DNA of 64,000 bases from Caulobacter vibrioides OR37 (GTDB taxonomy: Bacteria > Pseudomonadota > Alphaproteobacteria > Caulobacterales > Caulobacteraceae): NCBI RefSeq assembly GCF_000372645.1, contig NZ_APMP01000007.1, forward strand, positions 100,033-164,032, written 5' to 3'. The translations under genes were made by a program, and so were the position numbers. Under the pieces are notes generated by a model. That model ran no database searches, was not told the DNA's origin, and saw only the letters and a list, made by a program, of their open reading frames with translations. Below are positions 56,008 through 64,000 of this stretch, in pieces; position 1 is the first letter of the stretch; every line of letters begins with the position of its first letter.

Positions 56008-56577
56008 GTGGCCAGGAAGCCGCCACCCGGTCCGGACGACGACAGGCGGCTCTGGAAGCTCGTCGCGTCGACGGTGACGCCGCGCGCGCCGGTGAAACCC
56101 GAGAAGATGCGGTCCAAGGCGCGGATCCGGCCGTCTTTGAAGGCCGACACCGCCTTGCCCGCCGATCCGCCGACGCGCCTGGTCTCGATCGCGCCGCTGC
56201 GGCTGGATCCGGAGGATCTGAAGGCCCCCGCGCCGAAGCCGCTCAAGGGACCGGCGGGCCACATCGAGCCCAATCGCAAGCTGCGGATCGTCAAGGAGCG
56301 CGACCCGATCGGCGCGCGGCTAGACATGCACGGCCTCGACCAGGACCAGGCTCGCGCCACGCTGGAGGCCTTCATCCGCCGCGCGTTCAGCCAGGGCCAC
56401 CGGGCGGTGCTGGTGATCACCGGCAAGGGCAAGGTGGGGCAGGGCGTCCTGCGCACCCGCACGCCCGAGTGGCTGGCCGACCCGTCCCTGCGCGAAATGA
56501 TCGCCGGCGTCTCCACCGCCGACCGCCGCCACGGCGGCGAGGGGGCGCTGTACGTGGCGCTGAAGCGGCGGGTCTAG
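56008..56577 (+). CDS. Smr domain protein
   Basis: 189 residues from GTG 56008, one base after the mltA stop; the longer open frame upstream is an mltA shadow. The N-terminal half is charged and disordered (Pro/Lys rich). The C-terminal Smr domain has LDMHGLDQDQARATL (about 108-122) and LVITGKGK followed by GVLR (about 137-152), a likely DNA- or RNA-structure nuclease fold. Its stop shares the palindrome CTAG with the convergent hisE stop. Confidence 0.88.
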   Translation: MARKPPPGPDDDRRLWKLVASTVTPRAPVKPEKMRSKARIRPSLKADTALPADPPTRLVSIAPLRLDPEDLKAPAPKPLKGPAGHIEPNRKLRIVKERDPIGARLDMHGLDQDQARATLEAFIRRAFSQGHRAVLVITGKGKVGQGVLRTRTPEWLADPSLREMIAGVSTADRRHGGEGALYVALKRRV

Positions 56578-56900
56578 CCCTTCCGCGACGCCTTCTCGGC
56601 GATGCCGGAGGTTCCCTCGCGAGCTTCCAGCTTCTCGGCCACGGCGTCCAGCGGGACGCCGGAAGCGGCCATCAGGGCCAGCCAGTGGTAGAGCAGGTCG
56701 GCGCTTTCGGCGGCCAAGGCATCCGGGCCCTGGGCCACGGCGGCGATCACCGTCTCGACGGCTTCCTCGCCCAGCTTCTTGGCGGCCAGGGCCGGGTCGT
56801 TCAGCAGCTTGGCCGTATAGGACACCGCCGGATCGCCCCCCTTTCGGGCCTCGATCGTGGCGGACAGGCGTTGCAGGACGTCGGTCAGGCGCTGGCTCAT
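56574..56900 (-). CDS. hisE: phosphoribosyl-ATP pyrophosphatase
   Basis: Second step of histidine synthesis, PR-ATP to PR-AMP. 108 residues from ATG 56900, overlapping hisF by four bases. The MazG-like metal-binding sequence [14 protein letters not shown] (about 41-54) and [12 protein letters not shown] (about 65-76) are present. HisI is not fused, as is normal for Alphaproteobacteria. Last gene of hisBHAFE. Confidence 0.93.
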   Translation of the reverse strand: MSQRLTDVLQRLSATIEARKGGDPAVSYTAKLLNDPALAAKKLGEEAVETVIAAVAQGPDALAAESADLLYHWLALMAASGVPLDAVAEKLEAREGTSGIAEKASRKG

Positions 56901-57679
56901 GCGACTTCCTTCAGGGCGTCGAGACGCACGGGGATGCCGGCCTCGGCCATGGCCCGTTTGGCCTCGCCGATCGAGATCTCGCCGAAGTGGAAGATCGAGG
57001 CGGCCAGCACGGCGGCGGCGTGGCCGTCGCGGGCGGCTTCGACCAGGTGCTCGGTCTTGCCCGCGCCGCCCGAGGCGATCACCGGCACGGTGACCTCGGC
57101 GGTGACGGCCTTCAGCAGCGGGATGTCGTAGCCGATCTTGGCGCCGTCGCGGTCCATCGAGGTCAGCAGGATTTCGCCGGCCCCGCGCTCGACCACCTTG
57201 GCGGCCCATTCGACCACGTCGATCCCGGTGTCCTTGCGGCCGCCATAGGTCCAGACGTTCCAGCCCGAGCCGTCCTCGCGGGCCTTGGCGTCGATGGCCA
57301 CGACCACGCATTGAGCCCCGAAGGCGTCGGCGCCCCCGGCGATCAGGTCGGGGTTCTCGACGGCCGCGGTGTTGACCGAGACCTTGTCGGCGCCGGCCAG
57401 CAGCAGGCGGCGCATGTCCGGCACTTGCCGAACGCCGCCGCCCACCGAAACCGGCATGAAGCAGACCTCGGCGGTGCGCGAAATGACGTCCAGGATCAGG
57501 CCCCGGCCCTCGCTCGAGGCGGTGATGTCGAGGAACATCAGCTCGTCGGCGCCGGCGGCGTCATAGGCTCTCGCCTGCTCCACCGGATCGCCGGCGTCGC
57601 GCAGGGAGACGAAGTTGACCCCCTTGACCACCCGCCCGTCCTTCACGTCGAGGCAGGGAATGATCCGGGTCTTCAGCAT
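56897..57679 (-). CDS. hisF: imidazole glycerol phosphate synthase subunit HisF
   Basis: Cyclase subunit; with HisH converts PRFAR to IGP and AICAR. 260 residues, TIM barrel starting [20 protein letters not shown]. Catalytic aspartates are in PCLDVKDG (Asp11) and LLTSMDRDG (about Asp137). Its ATG overlaps the hisA stop by one base. Confidence 0.95.
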   Translation of the reverse strand: MLKTRIIPCLDVKDGRVVKGVNFVSLRDAGDPVEQARAYDAAGADELMFLDITASSEGRGLILDVISRTAEVCFMPVSVGGGVRQVPDMRRLLLAGADKVSVNTAAVENPDLIAGGADAFGAQCVVVAIDAKAREDGSGWNVWTYGGRKDTGIDVVEWAAKVVERGAGEILLTSMDRDGAKIGYDIPLLKAVTAEVTVPVIASGGAGKTEHLVEAARDGHAAAVLAASIFHFGEISIGEAKRAMAEAGIPVRLDALKEVA

Positions 57680-58404
57680 CAGGCGGCCGCCGCGATCAGG
57701 GCTTCGGCCGGCTTGATCGTGCCGGCGTAGAGCGAGCGGCCCAGGATGGCGCCGGCGATCTCGACGCCCTTGCGGGCCTTCAGCCGCTCGATGTCGGCCA
57801 CCGAGGCGACGCCGCCCGAGGCGATGACCGGGATCGAGACCGCGTCGGCCAGCTCGCCCACGCCCTCGACATTGACGCCGGTCAGGGCGCCGTCGCGGCT
57901 GATGTCGGTGATGATCAGGGCCGCCACGCCAGCGTCCTCGAAGCGGCGCGACAGGTCGATCGCGGAGAGGTCCGACAGGCCGGTCCAGCCGTCGACGGCG
58001 ACCTTGCCGTCGCGGACGTCGACGGCCACGGCGATCTGCTCGGGCCACAGGCGAGCGGCCTTCTTGACCAGTTCGGGGTCGTGGACGGCCACGGTGCCGA
58101 GGATGACGCGCGAGACGCCCGCCTCGATCCAGGCCTCGACGCCCTCCAGCGTGCGGATGCCGCCGCCCAGTTGCACGGGGATGGAGATCGACTCCAGGAT
58201 ATGCTCGACGGCGGCGGTGTTGACCGACTTGCCCTCGATGGCGCCGTTCAGGTCAACGACGTGCAGCCACGAGAAGCCGTCCTTGACGAAGCGCTGGGCC
58301 TGGTCGGCGGGCGAGGTGTTGAAGACCGTGGCCTTCTCCATGTCGCCGTGCAGCAGGCGCACGCACTGGCCGTCCTTCAGGTCGATGGCGGGATAGAGGA
58401 TCAT
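57679..58404 (-). CDS. hisA: phosphoribosylformimino-AICAR ribotide isomerase
   Basis: ProFAR to PRFAR isomerisation. 241 residues from ATG 58404 ([17 protein letters not shown]), overlapping the hisH stop as ATGA; ATG 58413 is an in-frame alternative. Catalytic Asp8 is in PAIDLKDG and the second Asp in [11 protein letters not shown] (about 165-175). Confidence 0.95.
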   Translation of the reverse strand: MILYPAIDLKDGQCVRLLHGDMEKATVFNTSPADQAQRFVKDGFSWLHVVDLNGAIEGKSVNTAAVEHILESISIPVQLGGGIRTLEGVEAWIEAGVSRVILGTVAVHDPELVKKAARLWPEQIAVAVDVRDGKVAVDGWTGLSDLSAIDLSRRFEDAGVAALIITDISRDGALTGVNVEGVGELADAVSIPVIASGGVASVADIERLKARKGVEIAGAILGRSLYAGTIKPAEALIAAAA

Positions 58405-59042
58405 GGGCGCCATTCCAGGAAGTTGGCGAGCAGGGCGAGCCCTGAGGCTTGTGACTTTTCGGGGTGAAACTGTACGCCCGCGACATTGTCCTTGGCCACC
58501 GCGGCCGTGAACGGTCCGCCGTGGTCGGTTGTCGCGACGACATCTTCCGGGTTGGAAGGCGTCAGGGCGAACGAATTGGCGTAGTACATGTGGGCGCCGT
58601 CCTCGATGCCCGCGAACAGGGCATGAGCGCGGGTGAACGCGATGGCGTTCCAGCCCATGTGCGGGATGGTCAGCGACGGATCGTCGGGCTCGAGCTTCTT
58701 CACCTGGCCCTGGATCCAGTCGAGGCCGGGGGTGACGCCGAACTCGAGGCCCTCGGTGGCCAGCAGCTGGTGGCCGACGCAGATGCCCATGAACGGGACG
58801 CCGCGGCCGTGGACGGCCTGGTTCATCGCCTCGTAGACGCCGGTGGCGTCCAGGCCGGCGCGGCAGGAGGCAAAGGCCCCGACGCCGGGCAGGAAGACAC
58901 GATCGGCCTTGGCGACAAGGTCGGGATCGGCGGTGACGACGATGTCGGCGTCGAGCGCGCGGCGGCGGGCCGCCTCACGCAGGGCCTTCTCGGCCGAACG
59001 CAGGTTGCCCGACCCGTAGTCGATCAGGGCGACGGTCTGCAT
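58401..59042 (-). CDS. hisH: imidazole glycerol phosphate synthase subunit HisH
   Basis: Glutaminase supplying ammonia to HisF. 213 residues. Nucleophile Cys in [10 protein letters not shown] (Val-Gly-His-Gln instead of the more usual Leu-Gly-Met-Gln), and the catalytic His-x-Glu in [10 protein letters not shown] (about 190-199). N-terminal [15 protein letters not shown] is typical. Nine bases separate it from hisB. Confidence 0.95.
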   Translation of the reverse strand: MQTVALIDYGSGNLRSAEKALREAARRRALDADIVVTADPDLVAKADRVFLPGVGAFASCRAGLDATGVYEAMNQAVHGRGVPFMGICVGHQLLATEGLEFGVTPGLDWIQGQVKKLEPDDPSLTIPHMGWNAIAFTRAHALFAGIEDGAHMYYANSFALTPSNPEDVVATTDHGGPFTAAVAKDNVAGVQFHPEKSQASGLALLANFLEWRP

Positions 59043-59051
59043 GGAGTATCC

Positions 59052-59642
59052 TTACAGCACGCCCTTGGTGGACGGAGCCTGGCCGCCGGTCTTCGGGTCG
59101 ATCTCGACCGCCTGACGCAGCGCCCGGGCCAGGGCCTTGAAGCCGCTTTCGGCGACGTGGTGGGTGTTGTCGCCGTACAGGGTCTCCAGATGCACGCACG
59201 CCCCGCAGTTCATCGCGAACGCGTGGTGGAACTCCTTGAAGAGCTCGGTGTCCATCTCGCCGACCTTGGGGCGCTTGAACTCGACCTTCCAGACCAGGTA
59301 CGGGCGGTTCGAGAGGTCGATGGCGCAGCGCGTCAGGGTCTCGTCCATCGGGATATAGGCCGAGCCGAAGCGCCGGATGCCCTTGAAGCCGTCCAGCGCC
59401 TTGTTCACCGCCAGACCCAGCACGATGCCGGTGTCCTCAACCGTGTGGTGCATGTCGATGTGCAGGTCGCCCTTGGTCTCGACCTTCAGGTCGAAGCCGC
59501 CGTGGCGCGCGAAGCTCTCCAGCATATGGTCGTAGAAACCAATGCCGGTGGAGATCGTCGAGACGCCGGTTCCGTCGAGATCGATCCAGACCCGGATCTG
59601 GGTCTCCTTCGTCTCGCGGACCACTTCAGCGGTGCGGGCCAT
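59052..59642 (-). CDS. hisB: imidazoleglycerol-phosphate dehydratase
   Basis: Dehydrates IGP to imidazole acetol phosphate. 196 residues, monofunctional (no phosphatase part). Metal-binding HHTVEDTG (about 62-69) with the HDML-type [13 protein letters not shown] (about 37-49), and [15 protein letters not shown] (about 158-172). First his gene of the cluster, seven bases after the adenosine kinase. Confidence 0.95.
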   Translation of the reverse strand: MARTAEVVRETKETQIRVWIDLDGTGVSTISTGIGFYDHMLESFARHGGFDLKVETKGDLHIDMHHTVEDTGIVLGLAVNKALDGFKGIRRFGSAYIPMDETLTRCAIDLSNRPYLVWKVEFKRPKVGEMDTELFKEFHHAFAMNCGACVHLETLYGDNTHHVAESGFKALARALRQAVEIDPKTGGQAPSTKGVL

Positions 59643-59649
59643 CTGAGTT

Positions 59650-60639
59650 CTAAAGTCCGTTCTTCTGGGCCAGCGCGCGCAGGGAGACCTGCGGACGCGG
59701 ACCGTAGTGGTCGATCACCTCGGCGGCGGCCAGACTGCCCAGCTGGCCACAGATAGGCAGCGGGCGGCCCTGGGAAAGACCGTAGAGGAAACCCGCCGCG
59801 TATTGGTCGCCCGCGCCGGTCGTGTCCACGACTTTTTCGACCGGATAGGCCGAGATTTCATGCAACTGCCCGTTGGCGACCACCACCGAGCCCTTTTCGC
59901 TGCGGGTGACGGCGGCGATCTCGCAGCGATCGGCCAAAGCCTTGACGGCCTCTTCGAAGTCGGTGGTCTCGAACAGCGCGCAGACCTCGCTCGCGTTGGC
60001 GAAGACGATGTCGCACTGGGTTTCGACGAACCCGAGCAAGGCCGAGCGGTGGCGGTCGACCACGAAACTGTCGGACAGGGTCATGGCGATCTTGCGCCCG
60101 GCGCCGTGGGCCAGGGCGGCGGCCTTGGCGAAGGCGCGGCGCGCTTCGGGCGGATCGAACAGATAGCCTTCCAGATACGAGATCTGGGCCGCCTCGATGA
60201 TTTCGGGGTCGACGTCGGCGGACGTCAGCTCGACGCAGGCGCCCAGATAGGTGGACATGGTGCGCTGGGCGTCGGCGGTCACATTGATCAGGCTCTGGGC
60301 CGTGGCCGGTCCCTCGGCCAGCGGCGGCGTTGTGAAGGCGCAGCCGATCGCCTTCATGTCGTGGCGGAAGACCCGGCCGAGCTGGTCGTCGGCGACCTTA
60401 CCGATATAGGCGGCCTTGCCCCCGAAGCTGGCGATGCCGGCCATGGTGTTGGCGACGCTGCCGCCCGAGGCCTCGATGCCCGCCGCCATGGCCTCATACA
60501 GGCTGGCCGCGCGCGCCGGATCGATCAGGGCCATCGCGCCTTTCGTCAGGCCCTCCCTCTCCAGGAAGGCGTCGTCGCACTGGGCGATGACATCGACGAT
60601 GGCGTTGCCGATGCCGGCGACGTCGTAAAGCGCGGTCAT
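59650..60639 (-). CDS. PfkB family adenosine kinase
   Basis: 329 residues from ATG 60639. PfkB signatures: [27 protein letters not shown] (about 59-85, given in outline) and the ATP/catalytic loop [13 protein letters not shown] (about 284-296). The form [10 protein letters not shown] at the start is that of adenosine kinases; ribokinase-like sugar kinases remain possible. Just upstream of hisB with a seven-base gap, so co-transcribed with hisBHAFE. Confidence 0.85.
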   Translation of the reverse strand: MTALYDVAGIGNAIVDVIAQCDDAFLEREGLTKGAMALIDPARAASLYEAMAAGIEASGGSVANTMAGIASFGGKAAYIGKVADDQLGRVFRHDMKAIGCAFTTPPLAEGPATAQSLINVTADAQRTMSTYLGACVELTSADVDPEIIEAAQISYLEGYLFDPPEARRAFAKAAALAHGAGRKIAMTLSDSFVVDRHRSALLGFVETQCDIVFANASEVCALFETTDFEEAVKALADRCEIAAVTRSEKGSVVVANGQLHEISAYPVEKVVDTTGAGDQYAAGFLYGLSQGRPLPICGQLGSLAAAEVIDHYGPRPQVSLRALAQKNGL

Positions 60640-60771
60640 GGAGCGGAGCAAACCTTTGAAAGAACGGGCCGAAAGGCGCAAACAGCAGGCGATTAAAGGA
60701 AGTGGTCGTCCAAGGCAACGCAAGGCTTGCCTCGCGGACCGCGACATTCTAGCCGCAAATTCCCGCCCAAC

Positions 60772-61641
60772 ATGAGCAAACCGATGATGGACGTCCTGAT
60801 CCTGGTCCCCGCCCGTGACGACCCCCGGCCCGAGGACAGCTGGCGCCCGCAGTTCGAGCGCCTGGCCGCGCCGCTGCGCGCGCGGGGCCTGACCGTCGAG
60901 GCCCAGCCCTGGACGGACGCTTTCGACAAGGGCCGCGCGCGGCTGGTCACGCCGTCCCTGGCCTGGGGCTATCACGGTCGCGAGGCCGAGTGGTTAGGCG
61001 TCCTCGACCGGCTGGAGCGCGACGGCGTCCGCGTCGCCAATCCCGTCTCGGTGCTGCGTTGGAATTCGACCAAGACCTATCTGCTCGAACTGGCCGAGCG
61101 GGGCGCGCCGGTCGTGCCGACCCACGCGCACGACAAGCTCACGTCCGAGGCGATCGCGGCGGCTTTCGACGCCTTTGGCGTGGAAGAGTTGGTGGTCAAG
61201 CCGCAGGTCTCGGCCGGCGCGCGCGACACCGTCCGGATCAAGCGTCATGGCGCGCTGGACGGCTGTCCCAGCAGTCCGGCGCTGATCCAGCCGTTTCTGC
61301 CGGCGGTGAGCGAAGAGGGCGAGCTGTCGCTGTTCTATTTCGACGGTCATTTCAGCCACGCCGTGGCCAAGGTGGCGGTCGAGGGCGATTTCCGCGTTCA
61401 GCCGCGGTTTGGCGGTCGGGTCAGCGAGATCGCCCCCGAGCCCGAGGCTCTGCGCGCGGCCGAGATGGTGCTGAGCGCCGCGCCTGGCGACCTGACCTAT
61501 GCCCGCGTCGACCTGATCCGGGGGCTGGACCATACGCCTCAGCTGATGGAGCTGGAGGCCATCGAGCCGGACCTCTTTCTCGAACACGCCCACGACCATG
61601 GCGCGGCGTTCGCCCAAGCGGTGGCGCGGGCGATCGGGTAG
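60772..61641 (+). CDS. ATP-grasp (RimK/glutathione synthetase-like) protein
   Basis: 289 residues from ATG 60772. ATP-grasp outline: SVLRWNSTKTYLLELAERGAPVVPT (about 93-117), the lysine in LVVKPQVSAGARDT (about 143-156), and the C-terminal metal/ATP residues in LMELEAIEPDLFLEHA (about 259-274). The family ligates a carboxylate to an amine; the substrate here is unknown. Alone on the plus strand, divergent from the adenosine kinase across 132 bases with nothing recognisable. Confidence 0.78.
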   Translation: MSKPMMDVLILVPARDDPRPEDSWRPQFERLAAPLRARGLTVEAQPWTDAFDKGRARLVTPSLAWGYHGREAEWLGVLDRLERDGVRVANPVSVLRWNSTKTYLLELAERGAPVVPTHAHDKLTSEAIAAAFDAFGVEELVVKPQVSAGARDTVRIKRHGALDGCPSSPALIQPFLPAVSEEGELSLFYFDGHFSHAVAKVAVEGDFRVQPRFGGRVSEIAPEPEALRAAEMVLSAAPGDLTYARVDLIRGLDHTPQLMELEAIEPDLFLEHAHDHGAAFAQAVARAIG

Positions 61642-61661
61642 TTAAGACAAGCTGCCCACCC

Positions 61662-61674
61662 CCCGCGACGCGGG
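61662..61674. repeat. small CG hairpin in convergent gap
   Basis: CCCGCG-A-CGCGGG lies between the ATP-grasp gene and nth, within a CCACCCCCC... GGGAGG context that looks like a remnant of the G/C-run repeat. It has no T-run. Confidence 0.4.
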
Positions 61675-61689
61675 AGGAACCGAGCAGGC

Positions 61690-62394
61690 CTACGCCCCCA
61701 GAAACAGCTCCCGCGACGGGCAAAGATCGCTGATCTTGCAGACCTCGCACTTCGGCTTTCGCGCCACGCAGACATAGCGCCCGTGCAGGATCAGCCAGTG
61801 GTGCGCCCGGGTCTGGTAGGGGCCGGGCACGATCCGCATCAGATCCTGCTCGACCGCGTCGGGCGTCTTGCCTTTCGACAGCTTCAGCCGGTGCGAGACG
61901 CGGAAGACGTGGGTATCGACGGCGATGGCCGGTTCGATGTCCAGTTCGTTCAGCACGACGGACGCGGTCTTGCGGCCAACGCCCGGCAGGGCCTCGAGAT
62001 CGGCGCGGTTCAGCGGGACCTGGCCGCCGTGCTTGTTCATCAGGATGTGGGCGGCGGCGATGACGTTCTTGGCCTTGGTGCGGAAGAGGCCGATCGAGGC
62101 GATGTATTTGATCAGGCCCTCTTCGCCGAGCGCCAGCATCTTCTCGGCGCTGTCGGCGACCTGGAACAGCGGGCCAGTCGCCTTATTGACCTGAACGTCG
62201 GTGGCCTGGGCCGACAGGGCCACGGCGGTGACCAGCTCGTAGGGGTTGGAGTAGTTGAGCTCGGTCTTGGGATGCAGGTCCAGGCTTTCGAACCTGCGGA
62301 ACAGGATCTCGACGCGCTCGCGCTCGGCGGGGCTGATCCGCTTGGCGGCGGGCTTCTTCTTCGGGACAGGGGACTTGGCCATCGGCGCGACCAT
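61690..62394 (-). CDS. nth: endonuclease III
   Basis: Base-excision repair glycosylase/AP lyase for oxidised pyrimidines. 234 residues from ATG 62394; ATG 62382 and TTG 62418 are alternatives. The HhH LEALPGVGRKTASVV (about 134-148, catalytic Lys), the aspartate in AVDTHVFRVSHRL (about 160-172) and the C-x6-C-x2-C-x5-C Fe-S loop (CVARKPKCEVCKISDLC). Lys-rich N-terminal extension. Confidence 0.95.
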   Translation of the reverse strand: MVAPMAKSPVPKKKPAAKRISPAERERVEILFRRFESLDLHPKTELNYSNPYELVTAVALSAQATDVQVNKATGPLFQVADSAEKMLALGEEGLIKYIASIGLFRTKAKNVIAAAHILMNKHGGQVPLNRADLEALPGVGRKTASVVLNELDIEPAIAVDTHVFRVSHRLKLSKGKTPDAVEQDLMRIVPGPYQTRAHHWLILHGRYVCVARKPKCEVCKISDLCPSRELFLGA

Positions 62395-62465
62395 GCCGTG
62401 ATGCGCCGATCTCGCCAAGAAGGACGCCTCGCCAAGCGCGGCGCGGATCCCTAAATTCCCGAGCG

Positions 62466-62942
62466 ATGACCGCGCCGATCTACATGGACGCCCAGATCAC
62501 CCCGAACCGGTCGCTGAGCGATCGGGGCATGAAGGTCGTGCTTGGGATCGTCATCGCCTTCAATGCCTTGGTGGCGCTGTTCCTGCTGGTTCTGCACGCG
62601 CCCGTGGTGCTGCCGTTCCTGGGTCTGGACGTCCTGGGGATCTGGCTGGCGCTGCGGGCCAGCGCCCGCGCCGCGCGGCGTATCGAGCGGGTCCATGTCA
62701 CCGCCGAGGTCGTCACCGTCAGCCGCGAGGACGAGAAGGGCGCGCGAACCATCTGGACCTCGCCGACCGCCTTCACCCGGGTGGAGGTCGACCAGCCCGG
62801 CGAGCACGACACCCGCGTGCGTCTTATGATCCACCGCCGTCGCCTGACCGTGGGGCGGACGCTCAGCCCGGACGACCGGATGGACTTCGCCGACGCCCTG
62901 CGGGAGGCCATTCGCGCGGCCCGGAACGAGCGGTGGTCATGA
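62466..62942 (+). CDS. DUF2244 membrane protein
   Basis: 158 residues. Two close membrane spans (about 24-44, VVLGIVIAFNALVALFLLVL; and 46-63), then a cytoplasmic domain with RRIERVHVTAEVVTV and RVRLMIHRRRLTVGRTLSP as in DUF2244. Function unknown. In Alphaproteobacteria this family often neighbours nth, as here, where it is divergent. Confidence 0.85.
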   Translation: MTAPIYMDAQITPNRSLSDRGMKVVLGIVIAFNALVALFLLVLHAPVVLPFLGLDVLGIWLALRASARAARRIERVHVTAEVVTVSREDEKGARTIWTSPTAFTRVEVDQPGEHDTRVRLMIHRRRLTVGRTLSPDDRMDFADALREAIRAARNERWS

Positions 62943-62985
62943 CCGCAAGAACCGGGCGGCGTTCAGTCTGGAAGGGGCCTAGCCT

Positions 62986-63918
62986 GTGAGCATGGCCTAC
63001 GACGCCCCCAACCTGTCCGCCGCGAGCGAGGAATTGCTCCGTCTGGCCGAACGCTCGGTCGACTATCACCGCATGGCCAAGGCCCTGGACTGGCTGGCGG
63101 AGCGGTGGTCCGAACATCCCTCGCTCGACGAGGCCGCCCAGGCCGTGGGCCTGTCGCCGTTCCACTTCCAGCGCATCTTCACCCGCTGGGCCGGGGTCAG
63201 CCCGAAGAGCTTCGTGTCCGCGATCGCCCATGCCGAGGCCCGGCGTTCGCTGGAAGCCGGCGGCACGGTGCTGGACGCGGCTTTCGACGCGGGCCTCTCG
63301 GGGCCTTCGCGTCTGCACGACCTGTTCATCGCCCAGGAGGCGGCGACGCCCGGCGAGGTGCGTCGGCGCGGGGCGGGGATGCGATTGCGCTGGGGCTGGG
63401 CGCCGACGCCGTTCGGCCGGGGCCTGTTCGTGATCGCCGAGCGGGGCCTGGCGGGCCTGGCCTTTTCGGACGGCGACGACGCGGCGACCTTCGCCGACAT
63501 GCACCGCCGCTTCCCCGCCGCCGACTGGATCCGGGACGACGCGACCGCCCAAGGCATGGCCCTGCGCGCCTTCGCGGGCGGGGAGGGGCCGTTGCCGGTG
63601 GTGCTGATCGGCTCGCCGTTCCACATCCAGGTCTGGAAGGCGCTCTTGAACATTCCGGCGGGCGAGACGGCCACCTATAGCCAAGTGGCGTCCTGGGCCG
63701 GCAAGCCCCGCGCGTTCCAGGCGACCGGGGGCGCGATCGGCGCCAATCCGATCTCGTTGCTGATCCCCTGTCACCGCGCCATCGCCAAGAGCGGCAAGCT
63801 CACGGGGTATCACTGGGGGCTAGCCCGCAAGGCGGCGATCCTGGGGATGGAGGCGGTCCAAAGACACCCTCTCCCAGCGGGAGAGGGCGGTGCCCATCGC
63901 GGAGCGATGGGAGGGTGA
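62986..63918 (+). CDS. Ada-like O6-alkylguanine-DNA alkyltransferase with AraC HTH
   Basis: 310 residues from GTG 62986, with GGGG eight bases before. AraC-type HTH (about 33-125: SLDEAAQAVGLSPFHFQRIF) fused to an alkyltransferase domain with the acceptor cysteine in LIPCHRAIAKSG (Cys262). The N-terminal methylphosphotriester (Ada zinc) domain is lacking. The last 18 or so residues (RHPLPAGEGGAHRGAMGG) are encoded by the adjacent palindromic repeat and do not belong to the family. Confidence 0.92.
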   Translation: MSMAYDAPNLSAASEELLRLAERSVDYHRMAKALDWLAERWSEHPSLDEAAQAVGLSPFHFQRIFTRWAGVSPKSFVSAIAHAEARRSLEAGGTVLDAAFDAGLSGPSRLHDLFIAQEAATPGEVRRRGAGMRLRWGWAPTPFGRGLFVIAERGLAGLAFSDGDDAATFADMHRRFPAADWIRDDATAQGMALRAFAGGEGPLPVVLIGSPFHIQVWKALLNIPAGETATYSQVASWAGKPRAFQATGGAIGANPISLLIPCHRAIAKSGKLTGYHWGLARKAAILGMEAVQRHPLPAGEGGAHRGAMGG

Positions 63919-64000
63919 GGGGACTGCCCGTCGACCGCTTTCACCCCTCATCCCCCCACGCCTGCGGCGCGGGTCCCGCCTTCTCCCCTAGGGAGAAGGT
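63864..64000. repeat. G/C-run hairpin repeat at window end
   Basis: Three perfect hairpins: CCCTCTCCC/GGGAGAGGG (63867-63875, 63879-63887), CCCATCGC/GCGATGGG (63893-63900, 63904-63911) and CCTTCTCCC/GGGAGAAGG (63979-63987, 63991-63999). It may continue beyond the window. The left part is translated as the C terminus of the Ada-like protein. No gene is seen in 63919-64000. Confidence 0.8.

Overview
This 64 kb window comes from a Caulobacter chromosome and is centred on the replication origin. The evidence is high GC content, gene order and signature proteins. These include CenR, NtrZ, TimA, CYP153A, a ferrochelatase with a Cys-rich tail, the fur-miaB-phoH-ybeY-corC-lnt-metK cluster, and parAB beside mnmE-mnmG-rsmG. 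It matches the C. crescentus / C. segnis type, but I cannot name the species from sequence alone. No phage, IS element, CRISPR array, rRNA or tRNA gene was seen. The content is almost all core housekeeping.

Left arm (1-32.5 kb, mostly minus strand, read away from the origin): rpsO(partial)-truB-rbfA; a small accessory island at 1.77-5.27 kb (membrane protein, dienelactone hydrolase, two secreted proteins of unknown role, a GT-B glycosyltransferase); the transcription/translation operon rimP-nusA-ylxR-infB, whose leader holds a likely attenuator; ppa and a DUF5990-like gene on the plus strand; then a long operon-like run, DUF1131 lipoprotein-tsaB-rimI-fur-miaB-phoH-ybeY-corC-lnt-HTH regulator-metK-trmB. 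Next come a nitroreductase, nfuA, a lone plus-strand CYP153 alkane/fatty-acid hydroxylase, trpS, murJ and dnaQ-coaE-aroE-maf-ppsR.

Origin (about 32.48-32.96 kb): the ppsR-hemE gap holds four perfect TTAA-N7-TTAA CtrA boxes, a TGATCCACA DnaA G-box, several weaker DnaA-like boxes, an AT-rich palindrome and CcrM GANTC sites. This is the architecture of Cori.

Right arm: the haem genes hemE-hemH-hemJ, then rho, qor/dienelactone hydrolase, a DUF6489 protein, mnmE, mnmG, rsmG, parA and parB. At least five parS-like sites (37.9-42.5 kb) form the centromere. Farther out are DUF3576-leuS-lptE-holA, ntrZ, a thiE-like gene, a YggS-type PLP protein, an L,D-transpeptidase, cenR, secB, timA-mltA-smr, an adenosine kinase-hisBHAFE operon, an ATP-grasp protein, nth, a DUF2244 protein and an Ada-like alkyltransferase.

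Two classes of intergenic palindromic repeat are scattered through the window. One begins and ends in CTAG or CTAA and often supplies the stop codons of its neighbours. The other is made of G- or C-run hairpins and has extended the C terminus of the Ada-like gene. I found no convincing new multi-gene system. The main points of interest are the origin/centromere layout, the rimP leader and the repeats that reach into genes.
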